Origin: Sedimenticola_A sp040506895
GTDB lineage: Bacteria > Pseudomonadota > Gammaproteobacteria > Chromatiales > Chromatiaceae
NCBI GenBank assembly: GCA_040506895.1
Contig: JBEVVY010000001.1
Span: 124,001 to 188,000, forward strand
Reading direction: 5' to 3'
DNA: 64,000 nucleotides
This document shows, one piece after another, positions 25,991 to 33,990 of the stretch. Under the pieces are notes generated by a model. It saw only the letters and a list, made by a program, of their open reading frames with translations, made no database searches and was not told where the DNA came from. A program made the translations under genes and the position numbers. Position 1 is the stretch's first letter; the number at the start of each line of letters is the position of its first letter.

Positions 25991-28900
25991 GTGGCTGTGC
26001 AATCTCTTCCCGACCCAAAGGATATCGATACCTGCATGCTGAAGGACCGGCACGGTTTCAGGCGCCGGCTTTCGGGACTGAAAAAGCGTCGCAAGGAGGG
26101 TAAACCTTTCGACCAGGGACAGCAGCGCCTGGCGCAGCAGATCGACGCCTCCAGGACCCTGGCCAGGCTGCGCCGGGAGAGCCTGCCGGAACCCTCCTTT
26201 CCCATGCAGTTGCCGATCAGCGAACGCTGGGAGGAGATTGCGGAACTGATCAGGGACAACCAGGTGATCGTGCTCTGTGGCGAGACCGGTTCCGGAAAAT
26301 CCACCCAGCTGCCCAAGATCTGCCTCGCCCTTGGTCATGGAGTCTATGGACGCATCGGTCATACCCAGCCCCGGCGTATCGCGGCCCGTTCCCTGGCATC
26401 ACGCATCGCCAGTGAGCTCGACAGCGAGCCGGGTACCTCGGTGGGCTACAAGGTGCGCTTCCATGATCATGTCAGGCCGGAAACCCATATCAAGCTGATG
26501 ACCGACGGGATGCTGCTGGCGGAGATCCAGCAGGACCGTTATCTCAACGAATACGATACCCTGATCATCGACGAGGCCCACGAGCGCAGCCTCAACATCG
26601 ATTTTCTCCTCGGCTATCTCAGGCAACTGCTGCCGAAACGCCCCGATCTCAAGCTGATCATCACCTCCGCCACCATCGATCCCGAGCGCTTCGCCGAACA
26701 CTTCGAAGGCGCACCCATCATCAATGTCTCCGGTAGGACCTACCCGGTTGAGCTGCGTTACCGTCCGCCGGAAGAGGAGGGGGGCGGTGAGAGGGACGAA
26801 CCGATGCAGCAGGCCATCGTGGACGCGGTGGATGAGCTGGGTCGGGTGGACCGGGGGGATATCCTGGTCTTCCTCAGTGGCGAGCGCGAGATACGCGAGA
26901 CCGCCGAGGCGCTCAGAAAGCACAAGCTGCAGCTGACCGAGGTGCTGCCGCTGTACGCCAGGCTCGGGCCTGCCGAGCAGGCGCGCATCTTCAAACAGAG
27001 CGGCACACGGCGCATCGTGCTGGCCACCAACGTGGCGGAGACCTCCCTGACGGTGCCAGGCATCCGTTACGTGATCGATGCCGGTTATGCGCGTATCAGC
27101 CGCTACAGCCATCGCAGCAAGGTGCAGCGCCTGCCGGTGGAGCGCATCTCCCAGGCCAGTGCCAACCAGCGCAAGGGACGCTGTGGACGTGTCGCTGCAG
27201 GTATCTGTATACGGCTCTACTCGGAGGATGATTTCGACTCCAGGGGGGAGTTCACCGAGCCCGAGATCCAGCGCACCAATCTCGCCTCGGTCATTCTGCA
27301 GATGAAGATCCTCGGTTTCGGCGATATCGAGAACTTTCCCTTCGTCGATCCGCCCGACAACCGCCTGATCAAGGACGGTTACCGGGTGCTGGAGGAGATC
27401 GGCGCGGTGGACGGCCAGCGCAGGGTGACACGCATCGGCAGGCAGCTGGCCAGGCTGCCGGTGGATCCGCGCATCGGCCGGATGCTGCTTGCCGCCACCC
27501 AGTCCAACTGTCTCTCCGAGCTGCTGGTGATCGCCGCCGCTCTCAGCGTGCAGGACCCCCGGGACAGGCCCCTGGAGAAGCAGCAGGCGGCTGACGAGGC
27601 CCACGCGGAGTTCCGTGACGAGGAGTCGGACTTCATCGGTTTTCTCAATCTCTGGAACCACCTGGAGGAGCAGCGCCGTCACCTCAGCAAGCGCAAGTTC
27701 CGCACCTACTGTCGCAGCCGGTTTCTCTCCTGGACCCGAGTGCAGGAGTGGCACGATATCCACCACCAGCTGCGGGGACAGCTCCACGAGATGGGCTACA
27801 AGGAGAACCAGGCCGAGGGGAGCAACGACCAGATCCACATCTGTGTGCTGACCGGCCTGTTGAGCAATGTCGGCCTCAAGGGGGGAGGCAAGGATCGCGA
27901 CTATCTTGGAGGGCGCAACAGCCGGTTCATGATCTTTCCCGGATCAAGCCTGTTCAGGAAACAGCCCAAGTGGGTGGTGGCGGCAGAGCTGGTGGAGACC
28001 ACCAGGCTCTATGCCCGTACCGTGGGTGCAGTGCAACCGGAGTGGATCGAGTCGGTGGCCGGGCACCTGGTGAAATGCAGTTACAGCGAACCCCACTGGG
28101 AGAAGAACCGGGGGCAGGTGGCAGCCTACGAGAAGCAGACCCTGTTCGGCCTGCCCATCGTGCCCCGTCGCAAGGTCAACTACGGCCCCATCAACCCGGA
28201 GGAGTCCCGCGAGATCTTCATCCGTTTCGCCCTGGTGGAGCAGGACTTCCATACCCGTGCCCCCTTCTGGCGCCATAACCGGGAGCTGATCGAGTACATC
28301 GAGGACCTGGAGCACAAGTCGCGCCGCCGTGACCTGCTGGTGGACGAGCAGACCCTCTACGAGTTCTATGACAAGCGCATCCCCGAGGGGATCTACAGCA
28401 CCCCCCAGTTCGAGCAGTGGCTGCGCACGGCGACCGCGAAGCAGTCGAAGCTGCTGCACATGCGCCAGGAGGACCTGATGCGGCGCGAGGAGCTGCTCTC
28501 CGATGAGCAGTTCCCCGACACCCTGGACGTCAATGGCATGCAGCTGCCCCTGGTCTACCACTTCGACCCCGGGCACAAGGCCGACGGCGTCACCCTGAAG
28601 ATCCCCCGGGCGATCCTCAACCAGATCTCGGAGGAGCGTTGCGAATGGCTGGTACCGGGACTGCTGCGTGAAAGGGTGGTGGCCCTGCTGCGCGGTCTGC
28701 CGAAGAACCTGCGCAAGTCATTCGTGCCCATTCCCGACTATGCCGATCGCTGCATCAAGGCCATGGAGCCGTCGGACAGGCCGTTGATCAGGGTGCTCTC
28801 CGAGCAGCTCAAGGCGATGACCGGGGTGCATGTGCCAGAGGATGCCTGGCAGCAGGAGTCGGTACCCGATCACCTGCGCATGAACTTCCACGTGATGGAT

Positions 28901-29899
28901 GAGAAGGGCAGGCGAATCGCTGCATACCGCGATCTCTCCGCCCTCAAGCGGAAGCATGGTGGCACGGCAGGCGAGAGTTACCACAGGCTGCCGGACAGCG
29001 GCCTGGAGCGTGACGGCATCAGCGACTGGGATTTCGGACCGCTCCCCGAGAGCGTGGAGATGGACCGGGGCGGCATCAAGCTGAGGGGTTTTCCGGCCCT
29101 GGTGGAGCAGGGGGATTCGGTTGCGATCAGGGTGCTCGATTCCGAGCAGAATGCACGGCGCGCCATGCATGACGGATTGCGCCGCCTCTTCATGCTCAAG
29201 CTGCCGGGGGATATGCGCTACCTGCGACGCAATCTCACCGGGCTGGAACGCATGCGCCTGCAGTATGCCAAGGCGGCCCCGGCCCCCGAGGGACTGGGGG
29301 ACAAACGCAAGCCGGACCTGGAACGGGAGCTGGTGGCCCTGGTGGTGGATCTCACCTTTATCGAGGGGCAGCCCCCGGTACGTGATGCAGAGACTTTCAG
29401 CAAGCGTATCGAATCGAGCAAGGCAGAGCTGATGGGCCATGCCAACGAGGCGGTGAAGATCGCCGGCGAGATCCTGGACCAGTACCAGAAACTGCGCAAG
29501 GCCCTCTCGGGCGCCACCCAGATCAACTGGATGAACTCCATCGCCGACATGAAGGCCCAGCTCGACAGGCTGGTATTCCAGGGTTTTCTACAGCACACGC
29601 CCTACGAACAGCTCAGACATCTGCCCCGTTACCTGAAGGCGCTGGAGCGGCGCCTGGATAAGCTGGGACATGCCGCCGCCAGGGACCAGCAACAGCTGCG
29701 CGAGTTCCAGGGACTCTACCAGCAGTGGCAGCAGTGGGACGAGAAGTGCCGCAGGAACGGCAAGGCCGATGAGCGTATCGACGAGCTGCGCTGGGCCTTC
29801 GAGGAGTTGCGGGTCTCATACTTCGCCCAGGAGCTGAAGACCGCCTATCCCATTTCACTCAAAAGGCTCGAAAAGCGCTGGAAGGAGTTGGGATTGTAA
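25991..29899 (+). CDS. hrpA: ATP-dependent RNA helicase HrpA
   Basis: 1302 aa, full length for HrpA. The start is GTG 25991; the segment CMLKDRHGFRRRLSGLKKR aligns with the E. coli N-terminus. Motifs: GETGSGKS at 97-104, TQPRRIAARS, DEAH at 194-197, then SAT, TNVAETSLTVPGI and QRKGRCGRV of the second RecA domain. The winged-helix/ratchet/OB module follows, and the long C-terminal half is the HrpA-specific DUF3418. HrpA is a DEAH-box helicase linked to rescue of stalled ribosomes on mRNA. It is monocistronic here. Confidence 0.96.
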   Translation: MAVQSLPDPKDIDTCMLKDRHGFRRRLSGLKKRRKEGKPFDQGQQRLAQQIDASRTLARLRRESLPEPSFPMQLPISERWEEIAELIRDNQVIVLCGETGSGKSTQLPKICLALGHGVYGRIGHTQPRRIAARSLASRIASELDSEPGTSVGYKVRFHDHVRPETHIKLMTDGMLLAEIQQDRYLNEYDTLIIDEAHERSLNIDFLLGYLRQLLPKRPDLKLIITSATIDPERFAEHFEGAPIINVSGRTYPVELRYRPPEEEGGGERDEPMQQAIVDAVDELGRVDRGDILVFLSGEREIRETAEALRKHKLQLTEVLPLYARLGPAEQARIFKQSGTRRIVLATNVAETSLTVPGIRYVIDAGYARISRYSHRSKVQRLPVERISQASANQRKGRCGRVAAGICIRLYSEDDFDSRGEFTEPEIQRTNLASVILQMKILGFGDIENFPFVDPPDNRLIKDGYRVLEEIGAVDGQRRVTRIGRQLARLPVDPRIGRMLLAATQSNCLSELLVIAAALSVQDPRDRPLEKQQAADEAHAEFRDEESDFIGFLNLWNHLEEQRRHLSKRKFRTYCRSRFLSWTRVQEWHDIHHQLRGQLHEMGYKENQAEGSNDQIHICVLTGLLSNVGLKGGGKDRDYLGGRNSRFMIFPGSSLFRKQPKWVVAAELVETTRLYARTVGAVQPEWIESVAGHLVKCSYSEPHWEKNRGQVAAYEKQTLFGLPIVPRRKVNYGPINPEESREIFIRFALVEQDFHTRAPFWRHNRELIEYIEDLEHKSRRRDLLVDEQTLYEFYDKRIPEGIYSTPQFEQWLRTATAKQSKLLHMRQEDLMRREELLSDEQFPDTLDVNGMQLPLVYHFDPGHKADGVTLKIPRAILNQISEERCEWLVPGLLRERVVALLRGLPKNLRKSFVPIPDYADRCIKAMEPSDRPLIRVLSEQLKAMTGVHVPEDAWQQESVPDHLRMNFHVMDEKGRRIAAYRDLSALKRKHGGTAGESYHRLPDSGLERDGISDWDFGPLPESVEMDRGGIKLRGFPALVEQGDSVAIRVLDSEQNARRAMHDGLRRLFMLKLPGDMRYLRRNLTGLERMRLQYAKAAPAPEGLGDKRKPDLERELVALVVDLTFIEGQPPVRDAETFSKRIESSKAELMGHANEAVKIAGEILDQYQKLRKALSGATQINWMNSIADMKAQLDRLVFQGFLQHTPYEQLRHLPRYLKALERRLDKLGHAAARDQQQLREFQGLYQQWQQWDEKCRRNGKADERIDELRWAFEELRVSYFAQELKTAYPISLKRLEKRWKELGL

Positions 29900-29946
29900 C
29901 CCTGTTGTCATACAGTATAAGGAGAATACCGCTCAACAGATCGCCC

Positions 29947-30020
29947 CGTCATTCTGGCGTATGTTAGAATCCACATTCCCTGAGCGTGTTCCCTGGATTC
30001 CGGCCTGTGCCGGAATGACG
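29947..30020. repeat. inverted pair of REP-like palindromic elements
   Basis: Two 27-bp copies in opposite orientation lie between hrpA and the ArsJ-type gene: 29947-29973 and 29994-30020. The right copy is a perfect hairpin, ATTCCGGC-CTGT-GCCGGAAT (29997-30016), flanked by TGG and GACG. The left copy is a diverged reverse complement. This is a widespread extragenic repeat type in proteobacteria. Confidence 0.8.
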
Positions 30021-30048
30021 ATGAATGCTATTTCCCGGAATACTTTTT

Positions 30049-31275
30049 ATGGAACAGGCTGCAGCCTCTATAAGAAACTACCTGGTCATCACCGGCGCAT
30101 ACTGGGGTTTCACCGTCACCGACGGGGCCATCAGGATGCTGGTGGTGCTCTACTTCCACCAACTCGGCTACACGCCCCTGGATATCGCCTTCCTGTTCCT
30201 CTTCTATGAATTCTTCGGCGTGGTGACCAACCTTGTCGGCGGATGGATCGGCAGCAGGGTGGGGCTCAACTTCACGCTTTACGCGGGCATGGCACTCCAG
30301 GTGGTGGCTCTCTCGATGCTGGCGGTGGACCCGGCCTGGCTGTCGGTGGGTTACGTGATGTTTGCCCAGGCGTTGTCGGGTATCGCCAAGGACCTGAACA
30401 AGATGAGCGCCAAGGCCAGCGTCAAGCTGATGCTGCCGGAGGATGCCCAGGGGCGGTTGTTCAAATGGGTCGCCGTGCTGACCGGTTCGAAGAACTCCCT
30501 GAAAGGGGCAGGCTTCTTTCTGGGTGGTTTTCTGCTGGCCGGGATCGGTTTCCAGGGTGCCCTGCTGGTGCTGGCAGGGGGCCTGTTTGCCCTCATGCTG
30601 CTCACCATGCTGCTCCTTCCCGGCAGTATGGGTCGCTCGAAAGCCAAGGCGAAGTTCACCCAGATCTTCTCCAAGACGGCCGAGATCAACTGGCTCTCGG
30701 CGGCCCGCTTTTTCCTCTTCGGGGCGCGGGATATCTGGTTCGTGGTGGGTCTGCCGGTGTTCTTCGTTGCGGAACTGGGCTGGGGTCACACCGCCGTTGG
30801 AGGGTACATGGCGCTGTGGGTGATCGGTTACGGTTTCATCCAGGCCCTGGCTCCCAAGCTGCTGCGCCACAGTCACCATGACCAGGGTCCGGATGGTGTC
30901 ACCGCCAGGCTCTGGGTCGGCGCTCTGGTGGTGGTTACCACGGTCATCTCGGCAGGCTTCTACGCGGGGATGGAGCGGGAGCTGTTGCTGATCGTCGGCC
31001 TTGCCCTGTTCGGTGCGGTGTTCGCCATCAACTCCGCCGTGCACTCCTTCCTGATCCTGAAGTATTCCGACCAGGACAAGGTGGCGATGAATGTCGGTTT
31101 CTACTACATGGCCAATGCCGGCGGCCGGCTTGTGGGGACCATGCTGTCCGGGGGGATCTACCAGCTCTGGGGACTGCAGGGCTGCCTGGTCGGCTCGGTT
31201 ATCTTCCTGACGATGGCCTTTCTGCTCTCTCTCAAGCTGCCGGGATCATCCGTACAGGCGAACGAAACGGCATAG
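30049..31275 (+). CDS. arsJ: ArsJ-type major facilitator (organoarsenical efflux)
   Basis: 408 aa from ATG 30049 (MEQAAASIRNYL); an in-frame ATG at 30025 would add an unlikely MLFPGILF leader. It has about 12 membrane helices. The segment YWGFTVTDGAIRMLVVLYFHQLGYTPL..FLFLFYEFFGVVTNLVGGW is characteristic of ArsJ, as are KDLNKMSAKASVK and LTGSKNSLKGAGFF. ArsJ exports 1-arseno-3-phosphoglycerate made by a partner glyceraldehyde-3-phosphate dehydrogenase, giving arsenate resistance. No such dehydrogenase and no arsR is adjacent, so the partner must be elsewhere, or the substrate differs. Confidence 0.85.
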   Translation: MEQAAASIRNYLVITGAYWGFTVTDGAIRMLVVLYFHQLGYTPLDIAFLFLFYEFFGVVTNLVGGWIGSRVGLNFTLYAGMALQVVALSMLAVDPAWLSVGYVMFAQALSGIAKDLNKMSAKASVKLMLPEDAQGRLFKWVAVLTGSKNSLKGAGFFLGGFLLAGIGFQGALLVLAGGLFALMLLTMLLLPGSMGRSKAKAKFTQIFSKTAEINWLSAARFFLFGARDIWFVVGLPVFFVAELGWGHTAVGGYMALWVIGYGFIQALAPKLLRHSHHDQGPDGVTARLWVGALVVVTTVISAGFYAGMERELLLIVGLALFGAVFAINSAVHSFLILKYSDQDKVAMNVGFYYMANAGGRLVGTMLSGGIYQLWGLQGCLVGSVIFLTMAFLLSLKLPGSSVQANETA

Positions 31276-31305
31276 TCAAAGCGCCTCAAGCCGTGCTAAG
31301 GTCTG

Positions 31306-31321
31306 CCCGTTTTGAAACGGG
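31306..31321 (+). other. short hairpin between arsJ and the YchJ-like gene
   Basis: Perfect 7-bp arms CCCGTTT/AAACGGG with a TG centre lie 30 bp after the arsJ stop and 24 bp before the next ATG. It may be a weak terminator or leader hairpin. Confidence 0.3.
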
Positions 31322-31344
31322 TAGAAGAATAAGAGGTTCGATCT

Positions 31345-31833
31345 ATGTCCCAATGTCCCTGTGGTTCAGGTAAGGTGTTCGACAGCTGCTGCGGTCCCGT
31401 GTTGTCAGGCGAGGTCCCGGCAGCCACCGCCGAAGCCCTCATGCGTTCGCGCTACAGCGCCTTTGTGACCGGTTCCGTCGACTTTCTCACCGAGAGCCTG
31501 CACCCGGCTCACCGCCACGATCATGATGCCGCCGCCACCCGGCGCTGGGCCGAACAGTCCGACTGGATGGGGCTGGAGATCGTCTCGACCGAGGCCGGTG
31601 GCGAGAAGGATGAAGAGGGAAAGGTGGAGTTTATCGCCACCTTCAAGGAGAAGGGTATGGTGCGTCGGCACCACGAGATGAGCAGCTTCAAGAAGGACCA
31701 GGGGCGCTGGTATTACGTGGATGGCAAGCTGGTGATGCCCGAGACCCAGGTGCACGAAGGGCCCAAGGTGGGGCGCAACGACCCCTGTCCCTGCGGCAGC
31801 GGCAAGAAGTATAAGAAGTGCTGCGGCCGATGA
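31345..31833 (+). CDS. YchJ-like protein with two SEC-C motifs (UPF0225)
   Basis: 162 aa. SEC-C zinc-binding motifs sit at both ends: CPCGSGKVFDSCCG at the N-terminus and CPCGSGKKYKKCCG at the C-terminus. Between them is the NTF2-like YchJ middle domain with LMRSRYSAFVTGSVDFL. Length and architecture match E. coli YchJ. Function is not known; SEC-C motifs in SecA bind zinc and contact SecB or ribosomes. AAGAGG precedes the ATG. Confidence 0.93.
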   Translation: MSQCPCGSGKVFDSCCGPVLSGEVPAATAEALMRSRYSAFVTGSVDFLTESLHPAHRHDHDAAATRRWAEQSDWMGLEIVSTEAGGEKDEEGKVEFIATFKEKGMVRRHHEMSSFKKDQGRWYYVDGKLVMPETQVHEGPKVGRNDPCPCGSGKKYKKCCGR

Positions 31834-31921
31834 GCTGAAATGATAAGGAATTCCTTAAAATATTCCGCTATCGGGTCTATTATCTGAACTGTGGGACTGA
31901 CTTATCCTGACGGGGAATCCT

Positions 31922-32575
31922 GTGCGTAGATCCGATCTGGTGAAAAGAGTGGGCTGGCTGCTGTTTGGCGGACTGGCTCTCTTTTTCCAGCCGGTATACG
32001 CCGAGGTCTACAAGTACGAGGACCGGGCGGGCAATCTCTACTTCACAGACCGTCCCATGAAGGGGGCCAACTACAAGCTGCTCTGGCGGTCGGGCCCTGA
32101 GCGCAAACCCCGGGGCCGGGCACGCATGGATGCCGCCAACATGGAGCGCAACCGCAAGCGCTTCACACCCATGATCTCCGTGGTCGCCAGGGAGCACAAT
32201 CTCAGACCGGAACTGCTGCACGCGGTGATCAGGGCGGAATCGGCCTATGATCCCAACGCGGTCTCCCGGGTCGGCGCCATCGGCCTGATGCAACTGATGC
32301 CCGAGACAGCCAAGCGCTACGGGGTCAAGGATATCTGGGATCCCCGGTCGAATATGGAGGGAGGAAGCCGCTACCTGGTGGACCTGTTGGAGATGTTCGA
32401 GAACGATCTGCGGTTGGCGCTGGCGGGCTATAACGCCGGTGAGAATGCCGTGATCAAGCACGGCAGACGGGTACCCCCTTTTCCCGAGACCCAGGACTAC
32501 GTTCTGAAGGTGCTCACTTTCTACCGTGACAACCGTGCTTCCGCCGGCAAGTATGCCAGCCGGGCAATCCGGTAA
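31922..32575 (+). CDS. DUF4124 plus lytic transglycosylase (SLT) protein
   Basis: 217 aa with a GTG start at 31922. A signal peptide (about 1-28, ending PVYA) precedes a short DUF4124 domain (VYKYEDRAGNLYFTDRP) and an SLT domain (about 80-215). The catalytic Glu is E106 in RAESAYDP, followed by GAIGLMQLMPETA and the LALAGYNAGENAV segment. It cleaves peptidoglycan glycan strands to 1,6-anhydro ends in the periplasm. It is convergent with the glycosyltransferase gene, 23 bp apart. Confidence 0.92.
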   Translation: MRRSDLVKRVGWLLFGGLALFFQPVYAEVYKYEDRAGNLYFTDRPMKGANYKLLWRSGPERKPRGRARMDAANMERNRKRFTPMISVVAREHNLRPELLHAVIRAESAYDPNAVSRVGAIGLMQLMPETAKRYGVKDIWDPRSNMEGGSRYLVDLLEMFENDLRLALAGYNAGENAVIKHGRRVPPFPETQDYVLKVLTFYRDNRASAGKYASRAIR

Positions 32576-32598
32576 CCCTCAGGTCCAATCCCCCGGTT

Positions 32599-33612
32599 TC
32601 AGCCTACCACCAGGTAATCCGTTCCCCGCTTGTAACCCAGGCGGTGCAGGTCGTGGGCGATCAGCTCCCGGGCACCGTGGTTGGCTACGTAGACCAGGAC
32701 AAAAGGTTTTCTCTCCTGTCGCTCCAGCCATTGCGGAGCGACCACCGGCACACCCTCCAGCTTGTTACCGATCTTCTTGGGATCGATATCGATCCAGGCG
32801 ACGGGTTCGAATCCCTTGCGCAGCAGTGGCCTGCAGCGCCTGCGGGTCTTTCTGCCGGCGCCCCAGATCGCCAACCTGTCCCGTCGCTTCAAAAGGCGCG
32901 GGTCGTGGGCGAGATAGTCGGCGCGCAGCTGGTCGAACGCATCACGGCTGTATCGGAGGTCGACCCGGGAGGTGCGGTTCGGCGATTCACGCCAGTCGAG
33001 CAGGACATCAGGCAGTTTGGCCATGCGGTGGCCGGTACGGTGCAGGCGCAGCCAGAGTTCGTAATCTTCCGGGAACGGGCCGTCACGGTAGCCCCCGATG
33101 CGCTCGACACAATGTTTCCTGAAAACCACCCCGGGGTGGGCAAAGGGTGACTCGATATAGATCTCGTCGGAAATCTGCTCCGGTGTGTTGCAGCCGTTCT
33201 GCCAGCGGATGTATTCCCGGTAGCCGTTGAGGACGAGGTGTTCCGGGAAGAGCCGTGTGGCACAGCCGAGCAGCGACAGCTCGGGGTGTCGCTGCAGGTG
33301 GTCATGCTGACGCTGAAGGCGTTCGGGATGCATGATGTCATCGGCGTCCATGCGGGCGATCAGCGGGGAATCTGCCTGGGAGAGGCCATGATTCAGGGCA
33401 TCGACCAGTCCACGACCCCGGTTGTCGATCAGCCTGATGCGTGGATCGTCTGTTGCGTGGGCTTCCACCAGTGTCCCGGAGTTGTCGTCGGAGTGATCGT
33501 TGACCGCCAGCAGTTCATAGTCGTGGAACGACTGCCGGGCGATGGAGTCCAGGCAGGCCTCCAGGGTCGATTCACTGTTGCGGAAGGGGAGGAGGACTGA
33601 AATCTGCGCCAT
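32599..33612 (-). CDS. family 2 glycosyltransferase
   Basis: 337 aa. The GT-A fold begins ISVLLPFRNSESTLEACLDSI; the nucleotide-sugar and metal site is MDADDIMHP near residue 90, and the acceptor-side ED motif is PFPEDYELWLRL near 180. The C-terminal part after about 240 holds an extra domain with LAIWGAGRKTRRR, looking like a small nucleotide-binding or DUF-type segment. No membrane helix is evident. No polysaccharide cluster surrounds it, so the acceptor is unknown. Confidence 0.88.
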   Translation of the reverse strand: MAQISVLLPFRNSESTLEACLDSIARQSFHDYELLAVNDHSDDNSGTLVEAHATDDPRIRLIDNRGRGLVDALNHGLSQADSPLIARMDADDIMHPERLQRQHDHLQRHPELSLLGCATRLFPEHLVLNGYREYIRWQNGCNTPEQISDEIYIESPFAHPGVVFRKHCVERIGGYRDGPFPEDYELWLRLHRTGHRMAKLPDVLLDWRESPNRTSRVDLRYSRDAFDQLRADYLAHDPRLLKRRDRLAIWGAGRKTRRRCRPLLRKGFEPVAWIDIDPKKIGNKLEGVPVVAPQWLERQERKPFVLVYVANHGARELIAHDLHRLGYKRGTDYLVVG

Positions 33613-33630
33613 CCGCGCAGTCTATCAGAA

Positions 33631-33990
33631 TTACTCGCTTGTCCAGGAGTCGATCAGTTTACCGATGACCAGGGTGTGCCGGTCCGCGATATCGATGATG
33701 TGAAAACCGGTCCAGACGGTTTCAGCGTCCGTTGCTGCGTGGCTCCAGAGGCTTTCGGCGCCGAGATCGATGGAATCGACACCGTCGATGGTCGAGGGCA
33801 GATCGAGCCGCAGCTGGAACAGGCTGTTGAGCGGTAGCTGGCGGTTGGTGATCAGCATGAAGCCGCCGAGGGAGATGTTGGCGAGATGGCCGATCTCCTC
33901 GCCACTGTTGATATCGGTTACGCCGATTCTGTCCTGTACCGTACTGCGCTCGCTGGCGCGGTGTTCTGTGTACTGGTTGTTGTCGCTCAT
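33631..33990 (-). CDS. PilZ-domain cyclic-di-GMP receptor
   Basis: 119 aa. The two PilZ ligand motifs are present: RxxxR as RASER near residue 11 and NxSxxG as NISLGG near residue 40, so it should bind cyclic-di-GMP. It has no other domain. Its ATG overlaps the DUF1631 stop by one base (TGATG), which indicates translational coupling with that gene. Confidence 0.9.
   Translation of the reverse strand: MSDNNQYTEHRASERSTVQDRIGVTDINSGEEIGHLANISLGGFMLITNRQLPLNSLFQLRLDLPSTIDGVDSIDLGAESLWSHAATDAETVWTGFHIIDIADRHTLVIGKLIDSWTSE

Noticed and set aside
26399..27838. 479-codon minus-strand frame opposite hrpA
   Set aside because: Shadow frame; no recognisable domain.
29961..30209. 82-codon plus-strand frame spanning the REP pair and the arsJ start
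   Set aside because: It overlaps arsJ in another frame and begins inside the repeat.
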